This document shows positions 9,362-17,565 of a stretch of 64,000 bases of DNA, piece by piece. Location of the stretch: NCBI RefSeq assembly GCF_003602005.1, contig NZ_QZWD01000001.1, positions 62,001-126,000 on the forward strand, in the 5' to 3' direction. Position numbers and translations under genes: made by a program. The notes under the pieces were generated by a model. That model saw nothing but the letters and a program-made list of their open reading frames with translations. It had not been told where the DNA came from and did not search any database. This DNA comes from Salinisphaera sp. Q1T1-3. Lineage in GTDB: Bacteria; Pseudomonadota; Gammaproteobacteria; Nevskiales; Salinisphaeraceae. How positions within the stretch are numbered: the stretch's first letter is position 1; each line of letters begins with the position of its first letter.

Positions 9362-10155
9362 TGACGCCGGAAGACGTTCGGGCCGCGCTGATGACCGACG
9401 ACCCGCGCGAGAAATGTCTCGCGACACGGGCGTTGCATGCCGCGGATTCGTCCGCGCTGGCCGAAGCGGGTGGGGAACCGGTGGCGGTGCCGGTTCCCGG
9501 GCGGCCGGTGCGCCCGGCGCTTGTGCATCCATCGAAGCTCGCGCGCCGCGGCCTGGGGAGCGCGGCCGGACGTGCTGCGCTGATCCATGCGATCGCGCAT
9601 ATCGAGTTCAACGCCATCAATCTCGGCCTCGACGCAGCCTATCGCTATCGCGGGATGCCGCCGGCCTACTACGCCGACTGGCTGTCGATGGCGGCCGACG
9701 AATCCCGGCATTTCGAGATGCTCAACAATCGGTTGGCCGATTTCGGGCATGCCTACGGCGATTTCGATGCCCACAACGGACTCTGGGAAATGGCGGTCAA
9801 GACAGCGCACGATCCCATGGTACGCATGGCACTGGTTCCGCGCGTGCTCGAGGCGCGCGGGCTGGATGTCACGCCCGGTATGATTGAACGGCTGACGCGG
9901 GCCGGTGACACGGCCACGGTGGCCATCTTCGAGCAGATTCTGGAAGAAGAGGTCCCGCACGTGGAGATCGGCTCGCGCTGGTTCCGTTATCTGGCCGAAC
10001 CGCGCGGCCTCGATCCGGATCGGACCTTCTTCGCCTTGCTCGACGAATACATGAACGGCGGGCCGCCCGGACCGTACAATATTCCGGCGCGGCGCGAAGC
10101 CGACTTCTCGGAAGACGAGCTCGACGAACTCGACGCACGCGACCGGGCCCGCTGA
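9358..10155 (+). CDS. ferritin-like (DUF455/MiaE-like) domain protein
   Basis: 265 aa. Starts at the ATG overlapping the metZ stop (ATGATG; the second ATG at 9361 is also possible). Acidic and histidine residues typical of a di-iron four-helix bundle are seen in AHIEFNAINLGLDA, AADESRHFEMLNNRL and EEEVPHVEIGSRW. The DUF455 family is related to the tRNA hydroxylase MiaE, but its substrate is not known. Tight coupling to metZ suggests co-expression under the SAM switch. Function cannot be assigned. Confidence 0.8.
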   Translation: MMTPEDVRAALMTDDPREKCLATRALHAADSSALAEAGGEPVAVPVPGRPVRPALVHPSKLARRGLGSAAGRAALIHAIAHIEFNAINLGLDAAYRYRGMPPAYYADWLSMAADESRHFEMLNNRLADFGHAYGDFDAHNGLWEMAVKTAHDPMVRMALVPRVLEARGLDVTPGMIERLTRAGDTATVAIFEQILEEEVPHVEIGSRWFRYLAEPRGLDPDRTFFALLDEYMNGGPPGPYNIPARREADFSEDELDELDARDRAR

Positions 10156-10450
10156 GCCGACTCCGGATCCATATTGGGCTCGGGATCGGCCGGTGTCGCT
10201 GCCGTGTCCCGGTCTTGAGGCACCGATCGAACGGTGGGCGCGATCCACGCTCAAACCGCATACAAGGCATTCGGTCGGCCGAATCGAGACCGGCCGTCGC
10301 CGTCAACGGGCCTGCATCGTCAATAGCCGAAGCGGGCGTTTGGTTGCATTGCGCATTGAGTCGTGTGGATGCCGCGCCCGCGTCGGCAGTAAAGATGACA
10401 CGGAACAAGGCAGATCCACGCCGCGGCCGGTTCGCCTCCAGGACCTGTCT
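10156..10450. other. non-coding gap between convergent genes
   Basis: 295 bp between the ferritin-like gene and lpxH, which converge. The only structure noticed is a small hairpin ATTCGG-TCGG-CCGAAT (10269-10284). Long open frames on the + strand crossing this region are shadows of lpxH and ppiB. No strong intrinsic terminator was seen. Confidence 0.5.
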
Positions 10451-11203
10451 TCAGGTGCAGGCGAATCGGCCGTTTGGGTCCAGCGCCATCCGGCGTACGC
10501 CACGCCGGCTGACGGTCAGCACTTCGGCCTGATCATCCCGCCAGTCAGCCAGGACATGACGGCGCAGCCCATCGTCGTCATGATCGGCCGGTCGATGGGT
10601 ATGTCCGTGAATGATGCGGCGGGCGTCGAACTCGGCGGCCAGGCCACGCACACTGTCGTGTGCGACATCCATGATCGCCGGCGCTTTGTGTGTCTTGGCC
10701 TGCTGCGAGCGTGCACGGGCCCGCCGTGCGGCGATGCGCCGGACTGCCAGCGGGAGTTTGAGCATGCGGGCACGCCAGCGCGGGTTCGTGTAGCGCTTGC
10801 GAAAACGCTGATGCGCGGCGTCGTCGGTACAGAACACATCGCCGTGTGCCAACAACGTCGGTTGCCCGGCGATTCGATGAACCACCGGATCGGCCAGAGG
10901 CCGCAGGCCGGTGCGTTCGAAAAACGCGCGGCCGACCGCGAAATCGCGATTGCCCCGCTGAAAATAGACGGGCACGCGCGTGGCCGTCAGGTTGGCCAGT
11001 GCCGCCAGTGTTGCTGCGTGCGTGTTCAGGCCGTCGTCGTCGCCGATCCAGACATCGAACAGATCTCCCAGGATGTACAACGCGACGGCCTGACGCGCCG
11101 GGCCTGCCAGATAGCCGGCCAGACAATGCGCCATTGCCGTGTCGTCACCCGTCAGATGCAGATCGGCGATGAAGTGACACGTATCCGGCCAGGCGGTTTC
11201 CAC
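10451..11203 (-). CDS. lpxH: UDP-2,3-diacylglucosamine diphosphatase
   Basis: 250 aa. Hydrolyses UDP-2,3-diacylglucosamine to lipid X in lipid A synthesis at the inner face of the inner membrane. The calcineurin-like metal motifs appear in order: FIADLHL, GDLFDVWIGDDD, RGNRDF, AHGDVFCTDD and HGHTHRP. It lies 15 bp downstream of ppiB on the same strand, as in E. coli. Length is normal. Confidence 0.94.
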   Translation of the reverse strand: METAWPDTCHFIADLHLTGDDTAMAHCLAGYLAGPARQAVALYILGDLFDVWIGDDDGLNTHAATLAALANLTATRVPVYFQRGNRDFAVGRAFFERTGLRPLADPVVHRIAGQPTLLAHGDVFCTDDAAHQRFRKRYTNPRWRARMLKLPLAVRRIAARRARARSQQAKTHKAPAIMDVAHDSVRGLAAEFDARRIIHGHTHRPADHDDDGLRRHVLADWRDDQAEVLTVSRRGVRRMALDPNGRFACT

Positions 11204-11218
11204 GTCGAACGTCGCCGC

Positions 11219-11704
11219 TCAGACGATCCGGGCGGATTCGATCTGCACGGTCTCCTGCGGCACGTCCTGGCCGAAGGGGCCCGCGGCGCCGGTGGACACT
11301 TCGGCGATCGCATCGACGATATCCATGCCCTCGACCACGCGCGCGAAAACGGCATATCCCGGGCGATAGCCCATGTCATCGAGCTGCTCGTTGTCGCGCA
11401 GGTTGATGAAGAATTGCGAGGTCGCCGAATGAGGGTCCTGCGTGCGTGCCATGGACAGCGTACCGCGCTTGTTCTCCAGACCGTTGGCGGACTCGTTCTT
11501 GATCGGTGCCCGTGTCTTCTGCTGGTTGAAGTCCGTATCGAAACCACCGCCCTGGACGACAAAGCCGGGAATCACGCGATGGAAGATCACGCCGTCGTAG
11601 AATCCGTCGCGGACATAGGTCAGAAAGTTCTCGGCCGAGACCGGGGCGTTCGTCTCGTCGACTTCGATATGAATATCGCCGAGATTGGTCGTGAAGATCA
11701 CCAT
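11219..11704 (-). CDS. ppiB: peptidyl-prolyl cis-trans isomerase B (cyclophilin)
   Basis: 161 aa from the ATG at 11704; a 14-residue upstream extension is not family-like. Cytoplasmic proline isomerase. Cyclophilin motifs: FHRVIPGFVVQGGGF, with the catalytic-site Arg, and the SQFFINLRDN segment. In-frame order ppiB then lpxH suggests an operon, possibly including dusA 57 bp upstream. Confidence 0.95.
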   Translation of the reverse strand: MVIFTTNLGDIHIEVDETNAPVSAENFLTYVRDGFYDGVIFHRVIPGFVVQGGGFDTDFNQQKTRAPIKNESANGLENKRGTLSMARTQDPHSATSQFFINLRDNEQLDDMGYRPGYAVFARVVEGMDIVDAIAEVSTGAAGPFGQDVPQETVQIESARIV

Positions 11705-11761
11705 GACAAAAACCTGCTGGATCGCTGGGCGCGCATTGTGCGCCAAAAGCCCGTGCGTTGC

Positions 11762-12784
11762 CTACGCCGCGCTGACCGTCTCCGGGGCGACGGCCGCCAG
11801 AGCCGCATCGAGCACATCCAGGCCCGCGTCACTGCGATTGCCTCGTTCGGAAAGAATCCGTCGCCAGTTCCGGCCGCCCGGCTGGGCATGGAACAGGCCG
11901 AGCATGTGATGGGTGATATCGCGTAGCGCCCCACCGGCGGCGAGATGCCGGCCGATGTAGTCGCGCATGCCGGCCACGACCGCAACGCGACTGGGCGGTG
12001 CGTCCGCGGCATCGAACACGCGCTGATCGACGTCCGCCATCACATACGGATTGCGATAGGCTTCACGACCGATCATCACGCCGTCCACATGATCCAGCTC
12101 GGCAATCGCGCTATCCAGATCGACGAAGCCGCCGTTGATGCTCATCGGCAGATCCGGAAAATCTGCGGCGAGTTGATGAACCCGCGCATAGTCCAGCGGC
12201 GGGATATCCCGGTTTTCCTTCGGGCTGAGGCCGGAAAGCCAGGCCTTGCGGGCGTGCACGATCAGCCGATCCGCGCCGGCATCGCGGACACACGCGGCAA
12301 AACGCACCAGAAACGCATAGCTGTCCTGGTGATCGATGCCGATCCGTGTCTTGACCGTGACCGGCACCGACACCCGTGCCTTCATGTGCGCCACGCAATT
12401 GGCGATGCGCTCGGGCTCGGCCATCAGACAGGCGCCGAAGGCGCCGGTCTGGACGCGTTCGGACGGACAGCCGACATTGATATTGACTTCGTCAAAACCG
12501 GCTTCTTCGGCGAGGGCGGCGCAATACGCCATGTCCGCCGGTTCGCTGCCCCCGAGCTGCAATGCCACCGGATGCTCGGCTGGATCGAGCGCGAGAAAGC
12601 GTTTCGTATCTCCGTGAATCAGGGCATTGGCCGTGACCATTTCGGTATACAGCAACGCACGCTGCGTCAGCTGACGCATGAAATAACGCTGGGCCGGGGT
12701 CGTCCAGGCCATCATGGGGGCGACCGAAATGCGGGCGCCTCGGGGACGGTCACGCTCGGTGGTGGGCGGTTCGATCTCGCTCAT
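11762..12784 (-). CDS. dusA: tRNA-dihydrouridine(20/20a) synthase DusA
   Basis: 340 aa. FMN enzyme reducing uridines in the tRNA D-loop. Motifs: SVAPMMAWT at the barrel start, NINVGCPSERVQTGAFGACLM with catalytic C106, HARKAWLSGLSPKENR, and INGGF plus GVMIGREAYRNPY for the FMN phosphate. The KAWLxGLSPKENR motif is characteristic of DusA rather than DusB or DusC. Divergent from pyrD with a 99-bp gap. Confidence 0.94.
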   Translation of the reverse strand: MSEIEPPTTERDRPRGARISVAPMMAWTTPAQRYFMRQLTQRALLYTEMVTANALIHGDTKRFLALDPAEHPVALQLGGSEPADMAYCAALAEEAGFDEVNINVGCPSERVQTGAFGACLMAEPERIANCVAHMKARVSVPVTVKTRIGIDHQDSYAFLVRFAACVRDAGADRLIVHARKAWLSGLSPKENRDIPPLDYARVHQLAADFPDLPMSINGGFVDLDSAIAELDHVDGVMIGREAYRNPYVMADVDQRVFDAADAPPSRVAVVAGMRDYIGRHLAAGGALRDITHHMLGLFHAQPGGRNWRRILSERGNRSDAGLDVLDAALAAVAPETVSAA

Positions 12785-12883
12785 GGCTGCATTATCGCAT
12801 TGTGATCATGATGCTTCAGCCGGCCGTGCGTTGTGCGCTCGGAGTGGCCACAATATGCAGGCCGCTCTCTGTCTCAAGATCTC

Positions 12884-13912
12884 ATGTATTCGTTGCTCCG
12901 ACCGGCGCTTTTCTCGCTCGACGCCGAGCGGGCCCACGACCTGTCGCTGGCGGCGGCCTCGCGTGCCGCGCCGTGGTTGGCCGGCGTCTACGGGCGTCGC
13001 GTGCCCAATACGCCGACCACGTTGATGGGTCTGAGATTGCCCAACCCGGTCGGTCTGGCGGCTGGACTGGACAAGAACGGCGCGCATGTCGACGGCCTGG
13101 CGGCGATGGGATTCGGTTTTCTGGAGGTGGGTACGGTCACGCCGCGGCCGCAGTCGGGTAATTCGCGCCCGCGGCTTTTTCGGTTGCCGGAGGCGCGCGG
13201 CATACTCAACCGGTTCGGGTTCAACAACGCCGGCGTGGCGGCGCTGACCGAGAACGTCGCGACAGCACGATTCCGGGGGGTGCTCGGCATCAATATCGGC
13301 AAGAACAAGGAAACGCCGCCGGCCGATGCGGTTGCCGATTACACGGCCGCGTTGGCCGCGGTCTATGATCATGCCCATTACGTGACGATCAACGTCTCGT
13401 CGCCGAACACGGCCGGCCTGCGCGACTGGCAGGGCGGCGATGCGCTGGATGATCTGCTCTCGACGGTGGTGGCCGAGCGCGACCGGCTGGCCGAGATACG
13501 TCGACGACGCGTGCCGTTGGCGCTCAAGATCGCCCCGGATCTGGATGAGGCCGGTATTGCCGCGATCGTGGAGCGGCTGCGTCACTATCGTCTCGACGGT
13601 GTCATCGCGACCAACACGACGACTTCGCGCGAGGGGCTGGCGCCGCGCTGGCGCGCCGAGGCCGGCGGGGTCAGTGGCCGGCCGGTCAGGGATGTATCCA
13701 CGCGCGTGATTGCGATGCTCCATGCCCGGCTGGGTGAGGAGATCCCGATCATCGGCGTTGGCGGGATCCTCCACGGCGGCGATGCCGCCGCCAAGATCGC
13801 CGCCGGCGCGACCGCGGTACAGTTGTATTCCGGGTTGATCTATCGCGGCCCGGCGCTGGTCGCTGAATCGGTGCGGGCGATCAGCGCGCGACGCGCGCCA
13901 GCTGTGCCCTGA
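12884..13912 (+). CDS. pyrD: dihydroorotate dehydrogenase (quinone), class 2
   Basis: 342 aa from the ATG at 12884; a GTG at 12833 would add 17 residues unlike the family. Membrane-associated FMN enzyme oxidising dihydroorotate with quinone reduction. The N-terminal helix pair (YSLLRPALFSLDAERAHDL) is the class 2 membrane-association domain. NVSSPNTAGLRDWQ carries the catalytic Ser. GVGGI and the YSGLIYRGP end match the family. Its 3' end overlaps the convergent hydrolase gene by 32 bp. Confidence 0.94.
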   Translation: MYSLLRPALFSLDAERAHDLSLAAASRAAPWLAGVYGRRVPNTPTTLMGLRLPNPVGLAAGLDKNGAHVDGLAAMGFGFLEVGTVTPRPQSGNSRPRLFRLPEARGILNRFGFNNAGVAALTENVATARFRGVLGINIGKNKETPPADAVADYTAALAAVYDHAHYVTINVSSPNTAGLRDWQGGDALDDLLSTVVAERDRLAEIRRRRVPLALKIAPDLDEAGIAAIVERLRHYRLDGVIATNTTTSREGLAPRWRAEAGGVSGRPVRDVSTRVIAMLHARLGEEIPIIGVGGILHGGDAAAKIAAGATAVQLYSGLIYRGPALVAESVRAISARRAPAVP

Positions 13913-14393
13913 ACAACGCTTCGATGGCCTCAAGCGATTCAGACAGGCGATGACCGTCGGGTAACAGATGAACACGGGCTGCGCGCGACTCGCCGAATCG
14001 CAGGCTGGCTGTCACGGGCACGATGTCATCATGCCAGCCGTGTACGATCTCGATGTCCGACGGACATCCGGCTGGTTCGCCCGGATATCCCGGCATATAC
14101 AACGCCGGCGCCATCAGGAACAGGGCATCGGGCGCGAGACGGTCGCAGGCCATGGCGCTGACGTAGCCCCCCATGCTCGACCCGGCCAGCACGAGCGGTG
14201 CGCCCTTGGGCGCATGGTCGCAGAGCCGGGTCAGGCGAGCCGCGGGATCATCGAGCCCTTGATAATCGAGACTCTCGGCCGTGAATCCCAGTGCGCGTGC
14301 GGCATCGGCCAGCCGGGTGATCTTGCTGCCCCACGGGCCGCTTTCCTTGCCGTGGGCGAAGACAACGCGAGGTGTCGAGGCGGATGCAGACAT
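13881..14393 (-). CDS. small alpha/beta-hydrolase
   Basis: 170 aa. Alpha/beta-hydrolase fold with the nucleophile elbow GSSMGG (S73), a probable acid in HGWHDDIVP (about 116-124) and a histidine in DGHRLSES near the end. FAHGKESGPWGSK near the N-terminus is typical of a YqiA/UPF0227-like esterase group. The substrate is unknown. Its C-terminal coding end overlaps pyrD, and its 5' end is divergent from and close to the next gene. Confidence 0.75.
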   Translation of the reverse strand: MSASASTPRVVFAHGKESGPWGSKITRLADAARALGFTAESLDYQGLDDPAARLTRLCDHAPKGAPLVLAGSSMGGYVSAMACDRLAPDALFLMAPALYMPGYPGEPAGCPSDIEIVHGWHDDIVPVTASLRFGESRAARVHLLPDGHRLSESLEAIEALFRAQLARVAR

Positions 14394-14428
14394 GCGTGGA
14401 CGATGGTCGAGCCGGTCGCTACTATGCC

Positions 14429-14749
14429 ATGAAACATCGCAGACACATCGAAGGCGTGGTTCTGAAGCTTCTGTCCCTGTTCAACTGGTCGATTCTCACG
14501 CTTGCCGTGTTGGCCACATTGCTGGGATCGGTGCTCTGTCTGCTGATGTGGCCGTTTCCGCAGATGGCCGGCGACGGCCAACGGTTCGACGATGTGGTCA
14601 CGGCGACGGAGCTCGGGCTAGTGGTCGCTTTGATTGCGGCGGGAACGACCTGGCTGTTCGATCAGCGCCGTGCGGCGATGTGGGCGGCCGAGGCCACACT
14701 CGTGCTGGCCGTCATCGCCTCGATCATCTACGGCCTTTTCCTGCGATGA
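14429..14749 (+). CDS. small three-helix membrane protein
   Basis: 106 aa from the ATG at 14429. Three hydrophobic stretches (about residues 14-38, 52-70 and 76-100) with short charged loops. No family recognised. It ends 13 bp before the membrane-anchored hydrolase gene on the same strand, so the two are probably co-transcribed. An upstream ATG at 14372 would add 19 residues overlapping the divergent gene's 5' end. Confidence 0.6.
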   Translation: MKHRRHIEGVVLKLLSLFNWSILTLAVLATLLGSVLCLLMWPFPQMAGDGQRFDDVVTATELGLVVALIAAGTTWLFDQRRAAMWAAEATLVLAVIASIIYGLFLR

Positions 14750-14762
14750 TGCCGCCACGCTG

Positions 14763-16205
14763 ATGCAGACCTTTCCCGATCCCTCGCCGATGCGTTGGCA
14801 GCCGCGCCGATTCAAGTCGGCGGCGCTGGTGCTGGCGGTGGGGTTGTCGTGGCTCATCGCCTGTTGGCAGACCGCCTGGTGGGCGGCGGTGCTCGGCACG
14901 GTGCCGGGCGTGGTCCTCATCAGCACCGGCGCCGGACAGCTGCTCTATGCCGGTGATCGCCAGCTGCTCTATCATATGGCGCTCGCCGGGCCGGTCAGTA
15001 GCGTGCTCGCGCTATGCGTTGCGCCGGCAGTCGGATGGGGTTTCTTCGGTCTCCTGTTTGCCGGTGGGCTGTTGGCGTTTCTGGTAGCCGGATGGGCCCT
15101 GCGCGTACAGCATCCGGTGCCAGCCGGTATCGAGCCGCCGACGAGCAAGGCCGGGTTGTTGATCAAGGTCGCCACCGATGCCGCGCTGCTTGGCGTGTTC
15201 ATCAATTGTGCGCGGGTGCCGCGCGGTGCCGCCGTCACTACCGACATCGAAGAGCTTCAGGCCTGGGGCAGGCTGGCCGATGCCAACGGCTGGAGCGAGG
15301 TGCCGGAACGCATGCACGGGTCGGCCAGGCCGTTCATCGATATTCGACATCGCCGCGCGCGCGTGCTCGGTGTCGATTATGAGTGGCTCACGGCGGACTC
15401 GCGCTACAACCCCGGTGCGGACTGGCCCGGCCGGCAACGATGGCTGGGCCACCGACGCAATCGAACGGCTGCGATGCGGGTACTGCGCCACGATGACGAT
15501 CCGGCGCGGCCCTGGCTGATGTGCATCCATGGCTATCGGATGGGCCACGCCGGCCTCGATTTCCAGCTGTTCGACATCAAACGGCTGCATCACGAGCTCG
15601 GACTGAATCTGGTGATGCCGATTCTGGCTTTGCACGGCGTGCGCCGGGCCACACCGATGACCGGCGGGTTGTTTCTGGATGGGCCACTCGGGGATCTGGT
15701 CCATGCCCAGGCTCAGTCCCTGTGTGATCTGCGCAGTACGCTGGCCTGGGTTCGACAGGCCGCGCCGGGAACGCCGATCGGTGTCCTCGGATTCTCGCTC
15801 GGTGGATATCATGCCGCGCTGCTTTCCTGTTTCGAGCCTGAGCTGGCCTGTGTCATCGCCGGGATTCCGATGACCGATATCCCGGCCACGCTCTGGCAGC
15901 ACTTACCCACCGCACACGCCGATTATCTGGAAGCGGCCGGGCTTTCGGTGGCGGGCGTCAACAATCGGCTGCGTCCGGTTTCGCCGCTGGCCATGCCGTG
16001 TCGCGTGCCGGTAGCGCAGCGCCGTATCTTTGCGGCCACGGCCGATCAGCTGATCGCACCCGATCAGCCCCAGGCGTTGTGGCGACACTGGGACGAATGC
16101 GAGCTGACCTGGTATGACGGGGCTCATCTATCGGTCCGCCATGAATCGCGTATCGCACCTTTCATTGAAAGTGGCCTGGCACGGGCCGGGCTCGTTGCCG
16201 AATGA
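14763..16205 (+). CDS. membrane-anchored alpha/beta-hydrolase
   Basis: 480 aa. The N-terminal region (about residues 20-115) has four hydrophobic segments. The C-terminal half is a hydrolase with a CIHGYRMGHA oxyanion region, nucleophile elbow GFSLGG (S345), and a late GAHLSVR histidine. It may act on a lipid-like or envelope substrate from the membrane; that is inference. The first ATG after the previous stop is 14763. No family name is certain. Confidence 0.65.
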   Translation: MQTFPDPSPMRWQPRRFKSAALVLAVGLSWLIACWQTAWWAAVLGTVPGVVLISTGAGQLLYAGDRQLLYHMALAGPVSSVLALCVAPAVGWGFFGLLFAGGLLAFLVAGWALRVQHPVPAGIEPPTSKAGLLIKVATDAALLGVFINCARVPRGAAVTTDIEELQAWGRLADANGWSEVPERMHGSARPFIDIRHRRARVLGVDYEWLTADSRYNPGADWPGRQRWLGHRRNRTAAMRVLRHDDDPARPWLMCIHGYRMGHAGLDFQLFDIKRLHHELGLNLVMPILALHGVRRATPMTGGLFLDGPLGDLVHAQAQSLCDLRSTLAWVRQAAPGTPIGVLGFSLGGYHAALLSCFEPELACVIAGIPMTDIPATLWQHLPTAHADYLEAAGLSVAGVNNRLRPVSPLAMPCRVPVAQRRIFAATADQLIAPDQPQALWRHWDECELTWYDGAHLSVRHESRIAPFIESGLARAGLVAE

Positions 16206-16329
16206 CGCATCGTCGGCCCGATGGCGGCGTCCGGCCGGATGATGTCTTGTCCGGCGCCGGTCGATTCGGCCTGTGGCACAGTAAAGGTTGTCATAACCAG
16301 ACCGTGGCTCGACAAGACGAGGAGTGAAT

Positions 16330-17451
16330 GTGAAACAGGCGGTGCTGTCGGCGACGGGGCTCTATACCCCGCCCGAATCGATTTCCAACGACGAACTCGT
16401 TGCCTCGTTCAATACCTATGTCGATCGCTACAACGAGACTCATGCGGCCGAGATCGCCGCCGGTGAACGGGCGCCGTTGTCGCACTCGAGTGCCGAGTTC
16501 ATCACCAAGGCCTCGGGCATCGAATCCCGCTATGTGGTCGACAAGGCCGGTATTCTCGATCCGGACACCATGCATCCGCGTATCCGCACCCGCGGCAACG
16601 ATGAACCGTCGTTGCAGTGCGAGATGGCAATGGCCGCGATCGAGCCGTGCCTGGCCGCTGCCGGGCGCACCGCGGCGGATATCGATGCCGTGCTGGTGGC
16701 CTGTTCCAACCTGCCGCGGCCCTATCCGGCGCTGGCTGTGGAAGTCCAGAGCGCGCTCGGTGGCGGGGCGTTCGGATTCGATCTCAACGTGGCCTGTGCC
16801 TCGGCGGCGTTCGGTATCCAGACCGCCGCCGACATGATTCGCAGTGGCAGTGCGCGCCGTGTGTTGATGGTCAACCCGGAGATCTGTACCGCCCACCTGA
16901 ATTTCCGTGATCGCGACAGTCATTTCATCTTCGGCGATGTCTGTACCGCCGCGCTCATCGAAGATGCCGACGACGTCGCCCCGTCACAGGGTTTCGATAT
17001 TGTCGGGACCCATCTGCAGACACAGTTCTCCAACAACATTCGCAACAACTTCGGCTTTCTCAATCGCACCGAAACACAGCCGCGCACCGATGCAGACCGG
17101 CTTTTCGTCCAGAACGGCCGCAAGGTCTTCAAGGACGTCGGGCCGATGGTGGCGGAAATGATCGTCGATCATCTCGGCGCGCATGCGCTGACGGCTGCCG
17201 ACGTACGCCGTCTGTGGCTCCATCAGGCCAATATCAACATGAATACGCTCATTGCCAAGCGCGTACTCGGCCGGCCGGCAACCGCGGCCGAAATGCCGTC
17301 GGTATTCGCCGAATACGGCAATACGAGCTCGGCTTCGCCGGTCATCGTGTTTCATCAATATGCCGGCGATCTGGCCCCGGGCGAGATCGGCGTGATGTCC
17401 GGTTTCGGGGCCGGCTATTCGGCCGGCAGCGTGATCCTGCGTCGACGCTGA
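16330..17451 (+). CDS. beta-ketoacyl-ACP synthase III (FabH-like)
   Basis: 373 aa. Thiolase-fold condensing enzyme. The catalytic triad is present: C156 (NVACASAAFG), H298 (LWLHQANIN) and N331 (EYGNTSSAS). It is longer than classic FabH (about 317 aa), with an N-terminal insertion. This type stands alone outside fab operons in several gammaproteobacteria. The start is chosen as the GTG at 16330, 5 bp after the SD ACGAGGAG. The GTG at 16324 overlaps the SD and is less likely. Substrate unknown. Confidence 0.85.
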   Translation: MKQAVLSATGLYTPPESISNDELVASFNTYVDRYNETHAAEIAAGERAPLSHSSAEFITKASGIESRYVVDKAGILDPDTMHPRIRTRGNDEPSLQCEMAMAAIEPCLAAAGRTAADIDAVLVACSNLPRPYPALAVEVQSALGGGAFGFDLNVACASAAFGIQTAADMIRSGSARRVLMVNPEICTAHLNFRDRDSHFIFGDVCTAALIEDADDVAPSQGFDIVGTHLQTQFSNNIRNNFGFLNRTETQPRTDADRLFVQNGRKVFKDVGPMVAEMIVDHLGAHALTAADVRRLWLHQANINMNTLIAKRVLGRPATAAEMPSVFAEYGNTSSASPVIVFHQYAGDLAPGEIGVMSGFGAGYSAGSVILRRR

Positions 17452-17565
17452 GTCGGCGCGACCGGCAAACAGATCGCATCTCACGCCGTCTCGGGATCTC
17501 GTCGTCGGCGCCCGCGACGGCGCCGGCCGCAATGCCCCATGTTTCTCATTATTTCGGAGCTCTAG

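Noticed and set aside
10193-11926. 577-residue open frame on the + strand
   Set aside because: It is the antisense shadow of lpxH, ppiB and the dusA 3' end, which have clear catalytic motifs; high GC keeps the opposite strand open.
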